NCBI GenBank assembly: GCA_003670925.1
Contig: QWQG01000234.1
Span: forward strand, 1-44,348
DNA: 44,348 nucleotides
Direction of reading: 5' to 3'
Source: Planctomycetota bacterium
Lineage (GTDB): Bacteria > Planctomycetota > Planctomycetia > Planctomycetales > Planctomycetaceae
Below are positions 36,578-44,348 of this stretch, in pieces (positions within the stretch are counted from its first letter, which is position 1; each line of letters begins with the position of its first letter). The position numbers and the translations under genes are program-made. The notes under the pieces were generated by a model. That model was not told where the DNA came from and ran no database searches. It saw only the letters and a program-made list of their open reading frames with translations.

Positions 36578-37480
36578 TCAGAGATTCCGCAAGAGTGCCT
36601 CCGGATATTCCACAGAAACCAGATACAAGCCATTTGGCATTGCCGTCATGCCCGCCTGGGTACGATCCAGACTGCGAATCACTTCGCTCAACGATGCGGG
36701 AGGCTGTTTGCCAAGTCCAATTTCCATCAACGTTCCCACAATGGCACGCACCATATTGTACAGGAAGCCGTCCGCCATGACTTCGAAGACAATCAGCGGC
36801 ATCTCAGGTTGATCGTGCCGCCCACCTTGAGTTGGAGCCCAGTCGTGTGGCGATGTCCAAGGTAACCAGCAGGGCAATCTTTTGACGCTCACATCCATGA
36901 TGGTTCGCACGCTGGTCGATTTGTTGGGGAAATGCTTTTCAAAGCAGCGGAAGTCGTGTGTCCCCAACAGGAAATCTGCCGCTTCAGCCATGCGTTTGGC
37001 GTCAAGCGGAGTCTGTGCTCGGTGGACGTAATGTTTCAGAAACGGTGGGCACACGTCACCGTCATGGATCACATAGCGATACCGCTTGTGGATGGCGGAA
37101 TACGTCGCATGGAACGATTTTGAAACGTCCTGCGCGGAGACGATTACGATGTCTTGCGGCAGAAAAGATTGCAATCCACGCCGAATATTGGCGAGCGGGA
37201 TGGTGCTATTGGTCGGAAAATTGGCGACTTGCCCTAACGCATGAACTCCGGCATCGGTACGCCCCGCACAGTACACACGCTGCCGTTCGCCGGTGAGCTG
37301 TTCCACCGCGTTTTCAACACACTCCTGCACCGATAAGCCATTGGGCTGGACTTGCCACCCGTGGTAGTTCGTTCCGTCATAGGCGATCGTCAGCATAATA
37401 TTCCGACGCGCCCACCCGAATCGTTCGCGCGAAATTGGCGCTTCGCTGGCGTTCGGGAGCGTGGTGTCGTCGTGCGGCAT
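36578..37480 (-). CDS. truA: tRNA pseudouridine(38-40) synthase
   Basis: Converts U38-40 of the tRNA anticodon arm to pseudouridine. 300 residues from ATG 37480; 37507 and an inner ATG at 37396 (MLTIAYDGTNYHGW) are alternatives, and the family usually begins just before this last point, so the N-terminal 28 residues are uncertain. Motifs: AYDGTNYHGWQVQPNG, the catalytic AGRTDAGVHALGQVANF with D76, HKRYRYVIHDG, GTHDFRCFEK and FLYNMVRAIVGTLMEIG. An inserted loop (around LPWTSPHDWAPTQGGRHDQ) makes it a little longer than usual. rnr follows downstream. Confidence 0.94.
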   Translation of the reverse strand: MPHDDTTLPNASEAPISRERFGWARRNIMLTIAYDGTNYHGWQVQPNGLSVQECVENAVEQLTGERQRVYCAGRTDAGVHALGQVANFPTNSTIPLANIRRGLQSFLPQDIVIVSAQDVSKSFHATYSAIHKRYRYVIHDGDVCPPFLKHYVHRAQTPLDAKRMAEAADFLLGTHDFRCFEKHFPNKSTSVRTIMDVSVKRLPCWLPWTSPHDWAPTQGGRHDQPEMPLIVFEVMADGFLYNMVRAIVGTLMEIGLGKQPPASLSEVIRSLDRTQAGMTAMPNGLYLVSVEYPEALLRNL

Positions 37481-37509
37481 ATAATTGTCAGTCAGGATAG
37501 ATTCCAATT

Positions 37510-37581
37510 TTAGCGGTGCATAACTTCATTCACGTCGACCACACGCGGTTCATATTCCACGGGCTCCGTCGGATTCAGCAT
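37510..37581 (-). CDS. Possible 23-residue leader peptide upstream of truA
   Basis: A 24-codon frame (ATG at 37581, TAA at 37510) lies between the terminator at 37597-37627 and the truA start, ending 29 bases before ATG 37480. Its residues read NPTEPVEYEPRVVDVNEV in the middle, which looks like natural protein rather than noise. The ribosome binding site is weak. It may be a small protein, a leader, or the remnant of a longer gene. Confidence 0.25.
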   Translation of the reverse strand: MLNPTEPVEYEPRVVDVNEVMHR

Positions 37582-37596
37582 TGCTAGTCCGCCACG

Positions 37597-37627
37597 AAAA
37601 AAGACCCGGCATGTCGTATGCCCGGGC
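37597..37627 (-). terminator. Intrinsic terminator after the isomerase-like gene
   Basis: On the minus strand CCCGGGCAT (37626-37618) pairs with ATGCCGGG (37612-37605), with one bulged G, around a five-base loop. It is followed by TC and six T residues (37602-37597). It lies about 30 bases after the stop at 37657 and separates that gene from truA. Confidence 0.75.
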
Positions 37628-37656
37628 CGGAGTTGCATCATGAATCTGCAGGATTC

Positions 37657-38574
37657 TCAGCTAAGCTCGCTGCGTATACGTTCCAGCAGAGCCTTGGTCG
37701 CCTTCACGCCTGCGTACTCATCTAACTTACTGCCTTCGTATTCAATGCCAACAAAGCCTGAGTAACCAGCACCCAGGACGATCTTCATCATCTTGAGATA
37801 ATCCGTATGAGTTTCGTTGCCCTGTGCGTCAAAATCATGCGATTTTGCACTCACGGCTTTCGCAAACGGCATGAGTTCGGTAACCCCCTTATAACGGTCG
37901 TACTCTTCGTCCTTACTGACCATGAAATTTCCGAAGTCAGGCAGTGTGCCGCAGTTCTTTAATTCGACGTGTTTCATCACGCCAGAAAGCCATTCGCCGT
38001 TGGATGATAAACCGCCGTGGTTTTCCACAATGACATTAAGTTCGTGAGTTGCCGCGAATTCTGACAATGCACGCAGTCCATCAGCTGCGCGATACATTTG
38101 GTCTTCGTAGCTTCCGCTGCTTCCCGCGTTGACGCGAATAGAGTGGCAACCAAGTTCCTTGGCTGCTTCAACCCACTTGAAATGATTGTCAACAGCTTCC
38201 AATCGCTGTTTGAGATTCGCATCACCCAATTGACCTTCACCGTCAACCATGATCAGCAACTGTTTGACGCCCAGATCATTTGCCCGCTTATTAAGTTCCG
38301 TCAGATAAGCTTGGTCCTGTGCTTTGTCCTTAAAAAACTGGTTAACATACTCAACGGCTGAGATCCCAAAATCTTCCTTGGCAATTCTTGAAAAGTCGAG
38401 GTGATCTACCTTCTTTTCAAAAAGGGCTCGATGGAGTGACCATTCGGCGATTGAGATTTCGAATTTTGCAGCCGACCGGAAAAAGGCTGCTGATGCCGTT
38501 GATCCAACGGTCGCCAGAACCGCCGCAGCTGCAGATTCCGTGAGGAATGATCGACGTGAGAAAGGGCTGTTCAT
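37657..38574 (-). CDS. Tat-exported sugar phosphate isomerase/epimerase-like protein
   Basis: A 305-residue TIM-barrel protein of the xylose isomerase-like family. A twin-arginine signal opens the protein ([19 protein letters not shown], cleavage near TASAAF), so it is exported folded. The body shows the repeated beta/alpha pattern: [67 protein letters not shown], and [19 protein letters not shown]. The acidic residues of VENHGG, DFGN and IEYEG are the likely metal ligands. Planctomycetes carry many such exported isomerase-like proteins; the substrate is unknown. A terminator follows and no partner gene is adjacent on its strand. Confidence 0.88.
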   Translation of the reverse strand: MNSPFSRRSFLTESAAAAVLATVGSTASAAFFRSAAKFEISIAEWSLHRALFEKKVDHLDFSRIAKEDFGISAVEYVNQFFKDKAQDQAYLTELNKRANDLGVKQLLIMVDGEGQLGDANLKQRLEAVDNHFKWVEAAKELGCHSIRVNAGSSGSYEDQMYRAADGLRALSEFAATHELNVIVENHGGLSSNGEWLSGVMKHVELKNCGTLPDFGNFMVSKDEEYDRYKGVTELMPFAKAVSAKSHDFDAQGNETHTDYLKMMKIVLGAGYSGFVGIEYEGSKLDEYAGVKATKALLERIRSELS

Positions 38575-38748
38575 GCGGAATCGTGCTCCCGAAAATGTGT
38601 TCGAATTGAAAATGAAGTGATGAAAAGCTGCGACCTGTAGAGCCGGTCACAGACCGGACTGTAATGATCGCGGGCGTGGATCTCAATGAACCGCATGAGC
38701 GAATTGGCGAGCGGCAGGCGTTAGCTTGCCGGTCAAAAACGAGGTACC

Positions 38749-38897
38749 GGAGTGCTTACACCCAATGCCACTCACTTTGGTTCCCCACTCAACAACCCGA
38801 AGCGTCAGCGAGGGAAGTCTCGGTGAAATTAAACAGCTTCAGCCCCTCGCTGACGCTTCGGGTTACAAAGTGAGTGCCATGGCGCTTACGCCACTCC
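38749..38897. repeat. Imperfect palindromic intergenic repeat
   Basis: About 149 bases form a near-palindrome. The core arms are a perfect 21-base inverted pair at 38794-38814 and 38844-38864 (AACCCGAAGCGTCAGCGAGG in the left arm). Outer arms continue with CACTCACTTT on the left (about 38770-38779) mirrored as AAAGTGAGTG on the right (38868-38877), and GGAGTG (38749-38754) mirrored as CACTCC (38892-38897). The left half has about 14 extra bases between the two blocks. Two smaller hairpins precede it: GGCAGGC/GCTTGCC at 38713-38730 and CCGGT/ACCGG at 38643-38657. Similar CCCGAAGCGTCAGCGAGGG units are, from memory, common between planctomycete genes. The whole gap 38575-38942 holds no gene. Confidence 0.8.
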
Positions 38898-38942
38898 CGT
38901 CGCCGGACCCATTTCTGGCTGCGCGGAGAATATCATCTGTGA

Positions 38943-39269
38943 TCAACGAAAATCGGTGCTCCTGTTAACAGCAATCTGATCGGCAATCGTCCGCAGGTGG
39001 TTCCATGTAAATAATCCGGAATCGTGATTGTCCGACCAGCGGACGCGGAGCGCGTAATTCCCGCAGAGAGAAATTTCGAGTACTCCCAGATCAGCAGGCA
39101 CGGAATCGGGATCGAGTAATTGCTTTCCACTGAACTCATCGACGCACACTGCGCAGCGGCAGTTTTGGCGGACAGTCCGAAATGGGATTTGCGAGACGTC
39201 TGTCTCCGCCCAGATCAGCTCAAGCGTTCGCTGTTCTTTATGGACACGGATATTCTGTGGGGACTGCAT
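38943..39269 (-). CDS. DUF971 (GBBH-like N-terminal domain) protein
   Basis: A 108-residue protein that is almost entirely one DUF971 domain. The family features are visible: RTLELIWAETDVSQIPF at the start, the cysteine cluster NCRCAVCVDEFSG (C37, C39, C42), and the conserved end GNYALRVRWSDNHDSGLFTW. Such domains occur alone or fused to Mrp/ApbC Fe-S carriers and to gamma-butyrobetaine hydroxylase; the cysteines may bind metal. The function is not established. It starts six bases after the SUKH gene, and its ribosome binding site (AAGAAGAG) is formed by the last Glu codons of that gene, so translation is probably coupled. Confidence 0.88.
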   Translation of the reverse strand: MQSPQNIRVHKEQRTLELIWAETDVSQIPFRTVRQNCRCAVCVDEFSGKQLLDPDSVPADLGVLEISLCGNYALRVRWSDNHDSGLFTWNHLRTIADQIAVNRSTDFR

Positions 39270-39275
39270 AGGGCT

Positions 39276-39797
39276 TTACTCTTCTTCTAAAACTTCTTCG
39301 TCAGCGGCGTCTTCAAACTCGTCGTCATCTTCCTCGAATTCTTCTTCGTCCTCTTCCTCAATCTCTTCTGCATCGATGCCCGTGATAAAGCATTCGACAA
39401 GCAATTCAATAAACTCATCCATCGAATCTGCGACGGATTCAAATTCGACCGCATGATGCCGAAACTGAAACACGCCTTCCCGCTCACCGGCAGCATCGAT
39501 GCAGTAATAGTCTCCATCACCCGTTTCGCCAATCACCACGAAGGTGGGAGGCCAGCGAAATTCCCGACCTTCCGGATCCAGAATACTATCGATTCGGACT
39601 TCACGATTGATTCGAAGTACCTCAGCAGGATCCGCCAGAAGCTCGGCTTCGGAGACAAACCCTTCGGCATCACTGCCATCATCCGCTCGTGCAGCCCGGC
39701 GCAGCGCTTCAGGATATTCCATTAAAACGTTTCGAATTGCCGGCGGAAGGGGTGTCTGACAAAGTGTTTCCAGTTCAGGAAATGTGTCAAAGCTCAT
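39276..39797 (-). CDS. SMI1/KNR4 (SUKH) family protein with acidic tail
   Basis: A 173-residue protein. The first 130 residues match the SUKH pattern: LPPAIRNVLMEYPEAL, AEVLRINREVR, WPPTFVVIGETGDGDYYCID, VFQFRHHAVEFESVADS and MDEFIELLVECF. The last 35 residues are nearly all Glu and Asp. SUKH proteins are known as immunity proteins for polymorphic toxins and as general binding modules. No toxin gene is adjacent, so an immunity role is not supported here. GGAG about 11 bases before the ATG sits right after the cytochrome stop 15 bases upstream. It is the middle gene of a three-gene operon. Confidence 0.82.
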   Translation of the reverse strand: MSFDTFPELETLCQTPLPPAIRNVLMEYPEALRRAARADDGSDAEGFVSEAELLADPAEVLRINREVRIDSILDPEGREFRWPPTFVVIGETGDGDYYCIDAAGEREGVFQFRHHAVEFESVADSMDEFIELLVECFITGIDAEEIEEEDEEEFEEDDDEFEDAADEEVLEEE

Positions 39798-39812
39798 GAA
39801 AATCAGGCTCCG

Positions 39813-41513
39813 TCAATCTGTGCCATAATGCTTCACGTCTTCCCAATATTTTTCGAACTTGAAGCCCGGGCTGTTGTCGCCATCGTGACATTTGTTACAG
39901 ATCTGTTCTGCCTGCAACAGCGTGACTTTTACCTCATTGATCGCCGCCACCTTGTTGTCAGCTTCGATGTATTCGACATGCCGATTTCCCGGACCGTGAC
40001 AGTTTTCACACTGATTCCCTGCCAATAACCCTTGGAGTAATTTCTCGGCATCATCAGCGGCGAATTCTTCATTCACGAAGCCGCTTTCATATCTCAAATA
40101 CTCCTCAGGATCCCAGCCCGTCACATGGCAGGCAATGCATTCCGGATCAAACGTCTTGTTCACACCTTGTAAACGCTCAAAACCCTTTCGCTGAAAAGAT
40201 GGGTCAAGGCTTTCGAACGCATGCGCATGCGGCGTGTTTTTCCAGATTGCATATGCCTTGGTATGACATTCACCGCACTTCGCCGCGCCGACATAGATGG
40301 CCCCTGAAGGATGCGGCTCCGTTCCGTCGTTCTTCGCAATGGCTTCAGACTTGAGACGATCCTGATAGCCCTGCATCAATTGTGTCATCCGTTCCGAATC
40401 GGAAAATAGCTCGCCACTGAGCGGCACTAACTCGAAGCGGACGGGATTTTCAGCGTCATCCGGGTACAGTCCAATGACACCAGCCGCTTTGCCTTTTTTG
40501 CCCACTTCAATCAACTGTACGCCGCCTACCATTTCCGCATTGTCAGATCCCTCACCAAACCCATTGGCACGTACGATCAGCGTCAGAGTGGGGAAGTCTG
40601 CGGCGAGTTTCTTCGACTCTTCGAGCGTCGTTTGCGCCAACAGGATCCGGACTGTCACGCTCGCGTCAGCAAACTCCTGCAAGACAGTGGTCAACGCCTC
40701 GCTAGGATCGGTCCATAGCATTTCAGCATTCGCCGTTTCCTCCAGCGTCATATCGGGAATCACCGTCTTCCGAATCGAGTCACTCATCACGCTGGTGACG
40801 CCAACCTTGATCCCGTTGACTTCAAAAATCGCCGATGATAAGGGTGTTCCAAAATCTTTAGCGCCGAAAAATGTCAGATTAGCTCCCAAGAATTTTAGCG
40901 GCTCATCGCTGTCAGACAGATGCTGCGAGAGTAAATACCCAGCTTCGAATTTGAGTTCTTCCGGTCCTAGCCCAAGGGCAACGTATTTCAGTTCTCGCAG
41001 TGCCTCAAGCGTTGTTTCAAATTTGAGCTTGGCCTGTGCTCCCGTGCGCCGTGAAACACTGCCAACATCAATTCCCCGCACGTCCCATCCCAGTGATCGG
41101 ATCTTTTCAAATAACGAAGCGCGGCGAGACATTCCGCCCAACTGATTGGCCGTACATCCGCAAGGCTCAAAATAACCCAACTGTTCACCAGTAGCGACTA
41201 GCGCTAGCTTAGGTGTCGGCCATGTCGGGAACTTGAGCGGCACCACTGCAGCTGCCACATGGGGAGTTGCTTCTACAAGCTTTATTTTGTCTTCAACAGG
41301 TGGCAAGTTTATCGAAGTTGCCGCTGGGTCAGAGACGCTTGGCTGGGCCGCTGGAGACGACTGCGATTCACTTTTCAAACTCCCGAGACTTTCATTGCTC
41401 GGTTCGCCGACAGGCAATACGTTCGAAGCCGAATCTGGGCGCAGCAGAATCATGACAACCACAGCAACGCCAACACCAGTCAATCCCAAAAAAGCCCAAG
41501 TCGAACTGCGCAT
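39813..41513 (-). CDS. Membrane-anchored metallophosphatase-like / tetrahaem cytochrome c
   Basis: A 566-residue protein. The ATG at 41513 has AAGGAAA about 10 bases upstream and starts a membrane anchor (STWAFLGLTGVGVAVVVMIL); an open frame to 41768 adds 85 unlikely residues. After a Ser/Pro-rich linker, residues about 110-370 resemble the N-terminal domain of the 5'-nucleotidase/metallophosphatase family but begin with the unusual GYFEPCGCTANQLGGMSRR. The C-terminal part has four CxxCH haem sites ending at H417, H463, H506 and H543, with PHAHAF giving possible axial His, as in the cytochrome c554 family. Inference: a periplasmic electron carrier with a binding or phosphatase domain. It heads an operon with the SUKH and DUF971 genes. 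Confidence 0.88.
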   Translation of the reverse strand: MRSSTWAFLGLTGVGVAVVVMILLRPDSASNVLPVGEPSNESLGSLKSESQSSPAAQPSVSDPAATSINLPPVEDKIKLVEATPHVAAAVVPLKFPTWPTPKLALVATGEQLGYFEPCGCTANQLGGMSRRASLFEKIRSLGWDVRGIDVGSVSRRTGAQAKLKFETTLEALRELKYVALGLGPEELKFEAGYLLSQHLSDSDEPLKFLGANLTFFGAKDFGTPLSSAIFEVNGIKVGVTSVMSDSIRKTVIPDMTLEETANAEMLWTDPSEALTTVLQEFADASVTVRILLAQTTLEESKKLAADFPTLTLIVRANGFGEGSDNAEMVGGVQLIEVGKKGKAAGVIGLYPDDAENPVRFELVPLSGELFSDSERMTQLMQGYQDRLKSEAIAKNDGTEPHPSGAIYVGAAKCGECHTKAYAIWKNTPHAHAFESLDPSFQRKGFERLQGVNKTFDPECIACHVTGWDPEEYLRYESGFVNEEFAADDAEKLLQGLLAGNQCENCHGPGNRHVEYIEADNKVAAINEVKVTLLQAEQICNKCHDGDNSPGFKFEKYWEDVKHYGTD

Positions 41514-42058
41514 TTCGCTCACTTTCCTTAAAAGCCCGGCAGATCGCAGAGGTACAAAATTCTTAATTGCGGACGATAGTCGCCGGCACATGCCGCGAGA
41601 ACCCCAAACGGCCTGTTTCGTCCATTTGGCACGAGCAAACAAAACAAGGCCACTCCGATCACGGTTCGTTCTCCTTCCCGCGAACAGGATTTCTGGATCA
41701 GCAACCATTTGTCGCGAACCGCTCATCCTTGAACAAATAAAAACCAGACTTCGTTGATTTCGGAGCAATCATATTTTCGGAAAGACCGAGTCACGGAAAT
41801 CACGGTGGGAAGCCTCTCAAAACACTTCGTGTGTCCTGTGTTTCAAATTCACATCAACCCTCAAAATAGCCGACAGTTTTGACACCGCATTGCATGGGAG
41901 CCATGTTACAGTCCGAACGACGGGAGAATGACTGAGGGAGGCACCGATCAAAATTCGCAATTGCAATTTGAATTGTTGAATGCCGCACGTTAACTTCCCG
42001 ATGGCATGCAACCGCGTCCGCGAGTTATTTCAAGTTCTCCATGTAATCAAGGCGATCG
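41514..42058. other. Intergenic region between cytochrome operon and rmlA
   Basis: About 545 bases between divergent genes. The open minus-strand frame through 41514-41768 is a weak upstream extension of the cytochrome gene and not credible. No other gene, repeat or strong hairpin is seen. Promoters for both operons must lie here. AAGG about 7 bases before 42059 is the rmlA ribosome binding site. Confidence 0.45.
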
Positions 42059-42931
42059 ATGAGTTTCTGCAAAAAAGGGATTATTCTCGCCGGCGGAACG
42101 GGATCACGACTGTTTCCGCTGACGCTTGCGATCAGCAAGCAAATGGCGCCTGTGTATGACAAGCCCATGATTTACTATCCGCTGTCGGCTTTAATGCTAG
42201 CCGGGATTCGTGACGTGCTGATTATCAGTTCGCCGCGTGATCTCGATGGATTTCAGAAGTTGCTGGGTGACGGTACTAGCTGGGGCATGAAATTTTCCTA
42301 TGTCGTGCAGGCGAAACCGGAAGGCCTGGCTCAGGCATTTATTCTAGGCGCTGATTTCATCGGCTCGGATCATGTGGCTTTGATTCTGGGTGACAATATC
42401 TTCTATGGCAGTGGTTTCCAAAAAATCCTCAATTCGGCAGCATCCAACGAAACCGGAGCCACAATTTTTGGCTACGAAGTCCGTGATCCCGAGCGCTACG
42501 GTGTAGTGGAGTTTGATCAGCAGGGCAAAGCGATTTCGCTGGAAGAAAAACCGCAGCAGCCAAAATCAAATTTTGCCGTCCCAGGTCTGTATTTCTACGA
42601 TAACACGGTTGTCGAGATCTGCCAGAATCTAAAACCATCGATCCGCGGTGAACTGGAAATTACAGATGTAAACTCTGAATATCTTCGTCGAGGCCAGTTG
42701 CGGGTTGAAATGTTATCACGCGGTTTTGCGTGGCTGGATACGGGGACTCACGATTCACTTCTGGATGCCGGAAACTTTGTCGCGGCGATCGAAAAGCGAA
42801 TGGGACTCAAAATCTCCTGCCCGGAAGAGATCGCGTTCCGGCGAGGCTTCATTGATCGAACTCAGTTGATGCTTCTGGCAGCATCGTTTCCCAATGAATA
42901 TGGCGTGTATTTACAGCACGTTGCCCGATAA
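42059..42931 (+). CDS. rmlA: Glucose-1-phosphate thymidylyltransferase
   Basis: Makes dTDP-glucose from glucose-1-phosphate and dTTP, the first step to dTDP-rhamnose and related deoxysugars. 290 residues, the normal length. Motifs: the nucleotide-binding [57 protein letters not shown] with the metal-binding Asp, and [20 protein letters not shown]; the end includes [18 protein letters not shown] Shine-Dalgarno AAGG precedes the ATG. The next gene on the strand, 30 bases on, encodes a reductase of the same pathway. Confidence 0.96.
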   Translation: MSFCKKGIILAGGTGSRLFPLTLAISKQMAPVYDKPMIYYPLSALMLAGIRDVLIISSPRDLDGFQKLLGDGTSWGMKFSYVVQAKPEGLAQAFILGADFIGSDHVALILGDNIFYGSGFQKILNSAASNETGATIFGYEVRDPERYGVVEFDQQGKAISLEEKPQQPKSNFAVPGLYFYDNTVVEICQNLKPSIRGELEITDVNSEYLRRGQLRVEMLSRGFAWLDTGTHDSLLDAGNFVAAIEKRMGLKISCPEEIAFRRGFIDRTQLMLLAASFPNEYGVYLQHVAR

Positions 42932-42961
42932 CATTTTTGCAAGTTGCTACGGATTGCGCAC

Positions 42962-43837
42962 ATGTTCCTGATTCTTGGTGGAAATGGCTACGTCGGGTCA
43001 GCATTTCAAAAACACCTGCAACAGATGCGACTTCCCTTTGCCGTGATTTCACGATCCGTTGTTGACTATTCAGATGAAACAGCATTGTTGCGTTTGATTG
43101 AGCAGCAGCGTGCGGAATTTGTTATCAACGCAGCTGGTTACACGGGACGTCCGAATGTCGATGCCTGCGAAGTGCATCGAACGGAATGCCTGCAGGGGAA
43201 TGCCGTGCTGCCCGGCGTTATTCGATCCGCCTGCGAGAAAGCCGGTGTGCCATGGGGACACGTGTCTTCTGGATGCATTTATACCGGGGCAAAATCTGAC
43301 GGAAGCGGTTTTACAGAGGCCGATACGCCAAATTTTTCGTTTCGACAAAACAACTGTAGTTTCTATTCAGGCTGCAAGGCGTTGGGAGAAGAACTCCTGT
43401 CTGATGCGGCCAATTGCTATGTTTGGCGACTCCGAATTCCGTTCAACGAAGTTGATGGCCCACGCAATTATATTTCTAAAATGATGCGTTACGACTGCCT
43501 CCTGAGGGCGACGAACAGCCTATCGCAGTTGGATGAATTCGCCGCTGCCTGTGTCGCCTGCTGGACGAATCGTGTGCCGTTTGGCACCTATAACCTGACG
43601 AACCCAGGCTCGGTAACGACCGAGGAGGTTGTCGCGATGATCCAACGCTACGGTCTGGTGCAGAAGGATTTTCGCTTCTTCGACTCGGAAGATCAATTCA
43701 TGAAACTTGCCGCGAAGACACCCCGCTCAAACTGCGTGCTGGATACGACAAAGGCAGAGCAACTGCAACTGCCCATGCGCCCGATTGCAGAAGCTCTTGA
43801 AATTGCGGTCCGGAGTTGGGTCAAGGGACAGGTATGA
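42962..43837 (+). CDS. RmlD-like dTDP-4-dehydrorhamnose reductase / SDR
   Basis: An extended short-chain dehydrogenase/reductase, 291 residues from ATG 42962; the frame is open from a TTG at 42944. The Rossmann start is LILGGNGYVGSAFQKHL, followed by VINAAGYTGRPNVDACE, HVSSGCIYTGAKSDG with the Ser of the triad, and the catalytic FYSGCKALGEE (Tyr-x3-Lys). The set INAAGYTG, SSGCIY, YSGCK and YNLTNPG resembles the 4-keto-rhamnose reductase of plant NRS/ER-type enzymes and RmlD. Inference: it reduces the 4-keto sugar made from the rmlA product. rmlB and rmlC are not in the window, so the pathway is incomplete here. Confidence 0.85.
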   Translation: MFLILGGNGYVGSAFQKHLQQMRLPFAVISRSVVDYSDETALLRLIEQQRAEFVINAAGYTGRPNVDACEVHRTECLQGNAVLPGVIRSACEKAGVPWGHVSSGCIYTGAKSDGSGFTEADTPNFSFRQNNCSFYSGCKALGEELLSDAANCYVWRLRIPFNEVDGPRNYISKMMRYDCLLRATNSLSQLDEFAAACVACWTNRVPFGTYNLTNPGSVTTEEVVAMIQRYGLVQKDFRFFDSEDQFMKLAAKTPRSNCVLDTTKAEQLQLPMRPIAEALEIAVRSWVKGQV

Positions 43838-43945
43838 CACTCACCGGATGTATCATCGGGTGAAGTCGGCGAGCAATTTTGCGCCACACGTGGCACGAGA
43901 GTGACTATCCTCCGTTGAATACGCCAATGAACGGCCCGCAATGGC

Positions 43946-44329
43946 ATGGACTTAAGGAATTTGACTGGCATCGATAATCCATCGGAGTTCAACGTCACGG
44001 ATTTTTCTCTTGGATTCGGCGTTACGGGTATCGCCATCGACGCATCGAGCAGTTGGGCCAATGAATATACAAACGGGACAGGTTCGAACCAATTCTACAG
44101 TAACGCCGACCTTTCCTTGACGTTAGGCAGTGCAATGAATAGAGCGTTCGATGCTAGTGCTAGTTTATTTTCTCCACGAGTTTGGAACGGAACCATCGAA
44201 TACAGCGCTTCTACGGCTGCTGTACCTGAACCGTCGTCCCTCGCCATTCTCGGCATCGGTGCAGGCATTGTTGGCCTCGTTTCTATTCGTCGCCGCCGAC
44301 GTGAGCAGAAGCAAGTCGCCGCTGGCTAA
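43946..44329 (+). pseudogene. 5'-truncated PEP-CTERM protein
   Basis: A 127-codon frame that ends with a textbook PEP-CTERM sorting signal: the tripeptide in VPEPSSLAILGIGAG, a membrane helix (GIGAGIVGLVSI) and an arginine cluster RRRRREQK. Proteins with this signal are exported, so they need an N-terminal signal peptide. Here the frame starts at MDLRNLTGIDNPSEFNV with no signal, and an in-frame TGA lies 18 bases upstream. The body (GFGVTGIAIDASSSW, SLTLGSAMNRAFDA) looks like the end of a beta-rich secreted protein. A lost 5' part is therefore likely; a missed distant start is excluded by the stop. Confidence 0.6.
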
Positions 44330-44348
44330 CGCATTGGGCCGAGCAAAG

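Noticed and set aside
39276-39797. SUKH protein as the immunity partner of a polymorphic toxin
   Set aside because: No toxin or polymorphic C-terminal domain is adjacent; neighbours are a cytochrome and a DUF971 gene.
40474-41145. Plus-strand frame of 223 codons, Ser/Pro-rich
   Set aside because: It is opposite the metallophosphatase part of the cytochrome gene; the Ser/Thr/Pro richness is typical of antisense frames.
1-44348. CRISPR array, prophage or integron
   Set aside because: No regularly spaced direct repeats, cas genes, phage structural genes, integrase or attachment-site pair was seen; the only tRNA has no flanking integrase.

Overview
The window looks like a chromosomal piece of a member of the Planctomycetota. 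Several gene families point that way: a secreted cytochrome c protein with a planctomycete-type haem domain joined to WD40 repeats, a DUF1570-type secreted metallopeptidase, a LamG/DUF2341 sialate O-acetylesterase, a twin-arginine-exported sugar isomerase-like protein, a PEP-CTERM protein end, and a 29-residue very basic protein of the AURKAIP1/COX24 (mS38/bS22-like) type. A BamA homologue shows a diderm envelope, and motA/motB genes suggest a motile stage. No prophage, integron or CRISPR array is visible. Assignment below phylum level is not attempted.

Layout. 0.1-4.1 kb: one large gene fusing topoisomerase III to a RecQ helicase with an HRDC end. 4.1-5.75 kb: a gene-poor stretch holding a small unknown gene and a broken gene. 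5.75-9.95 kb: two secreted proteins (LamG-sialate esterase and an unknown). 10.06-11.63 kb (minus): motA and a short motB-like gene without a peptidoglycan-binding domain. 12.0-18.1 kb (plus): pyruvate dehydrogenase E1 (aceE), E2 (aceF) and the glutamate synthase small subunit (gltD). 18.4-21.4 kb (minus): cytochrome/WD40 protein, the 29-residue basic protein, and tRNA-Cys with a clear terminator. 21.8-26.9 kb: a putative HTH protein, BamA with an unusual insertion, and an MscS channel. 27.1-31.25 kb: a structured leader followed by two translationally coupled genes, an exported SLBB-like membrane protein and a divergent MreB/DnaK-fold actin-like protein, meeting a secreted metallopeptidase tail to tail. 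31.8-33.9 kb: sucCD. 34.0-38.6 kb (minus): rnr, truA and a sugar isomerase-like protein. 38.7-38.9 kb: an imperfect palindromic repeat. 38.9-41.5 kb (minus): a compact operon of metallophosphatase/tetrahaem cytochrome, SUKH protein and DUF971 protein. 42.1-44.3 kb: rmlA, an RmlD-like reductase and a truncated PEP-CTERM gene.

How the parts relate. aceEF feeds acetyl-CoA to the TCA cycle, in which sucCD acts; gltD serves nitrogen assimilation but its large subunit is not here. rmlA and the reductase belong to deoxysugar nucleotide synthesis. The most unusual content is the SLBB/actin-like pair with its leader, the TopoIII-RecQ fusion, the POTRA5 insertion in BamA, and the MotB without an OmpA domain. 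Start codons were moved inward from the longest reading frame wherever a signal peptide, family alignment or Shine-Dalgarno sequence supported it.
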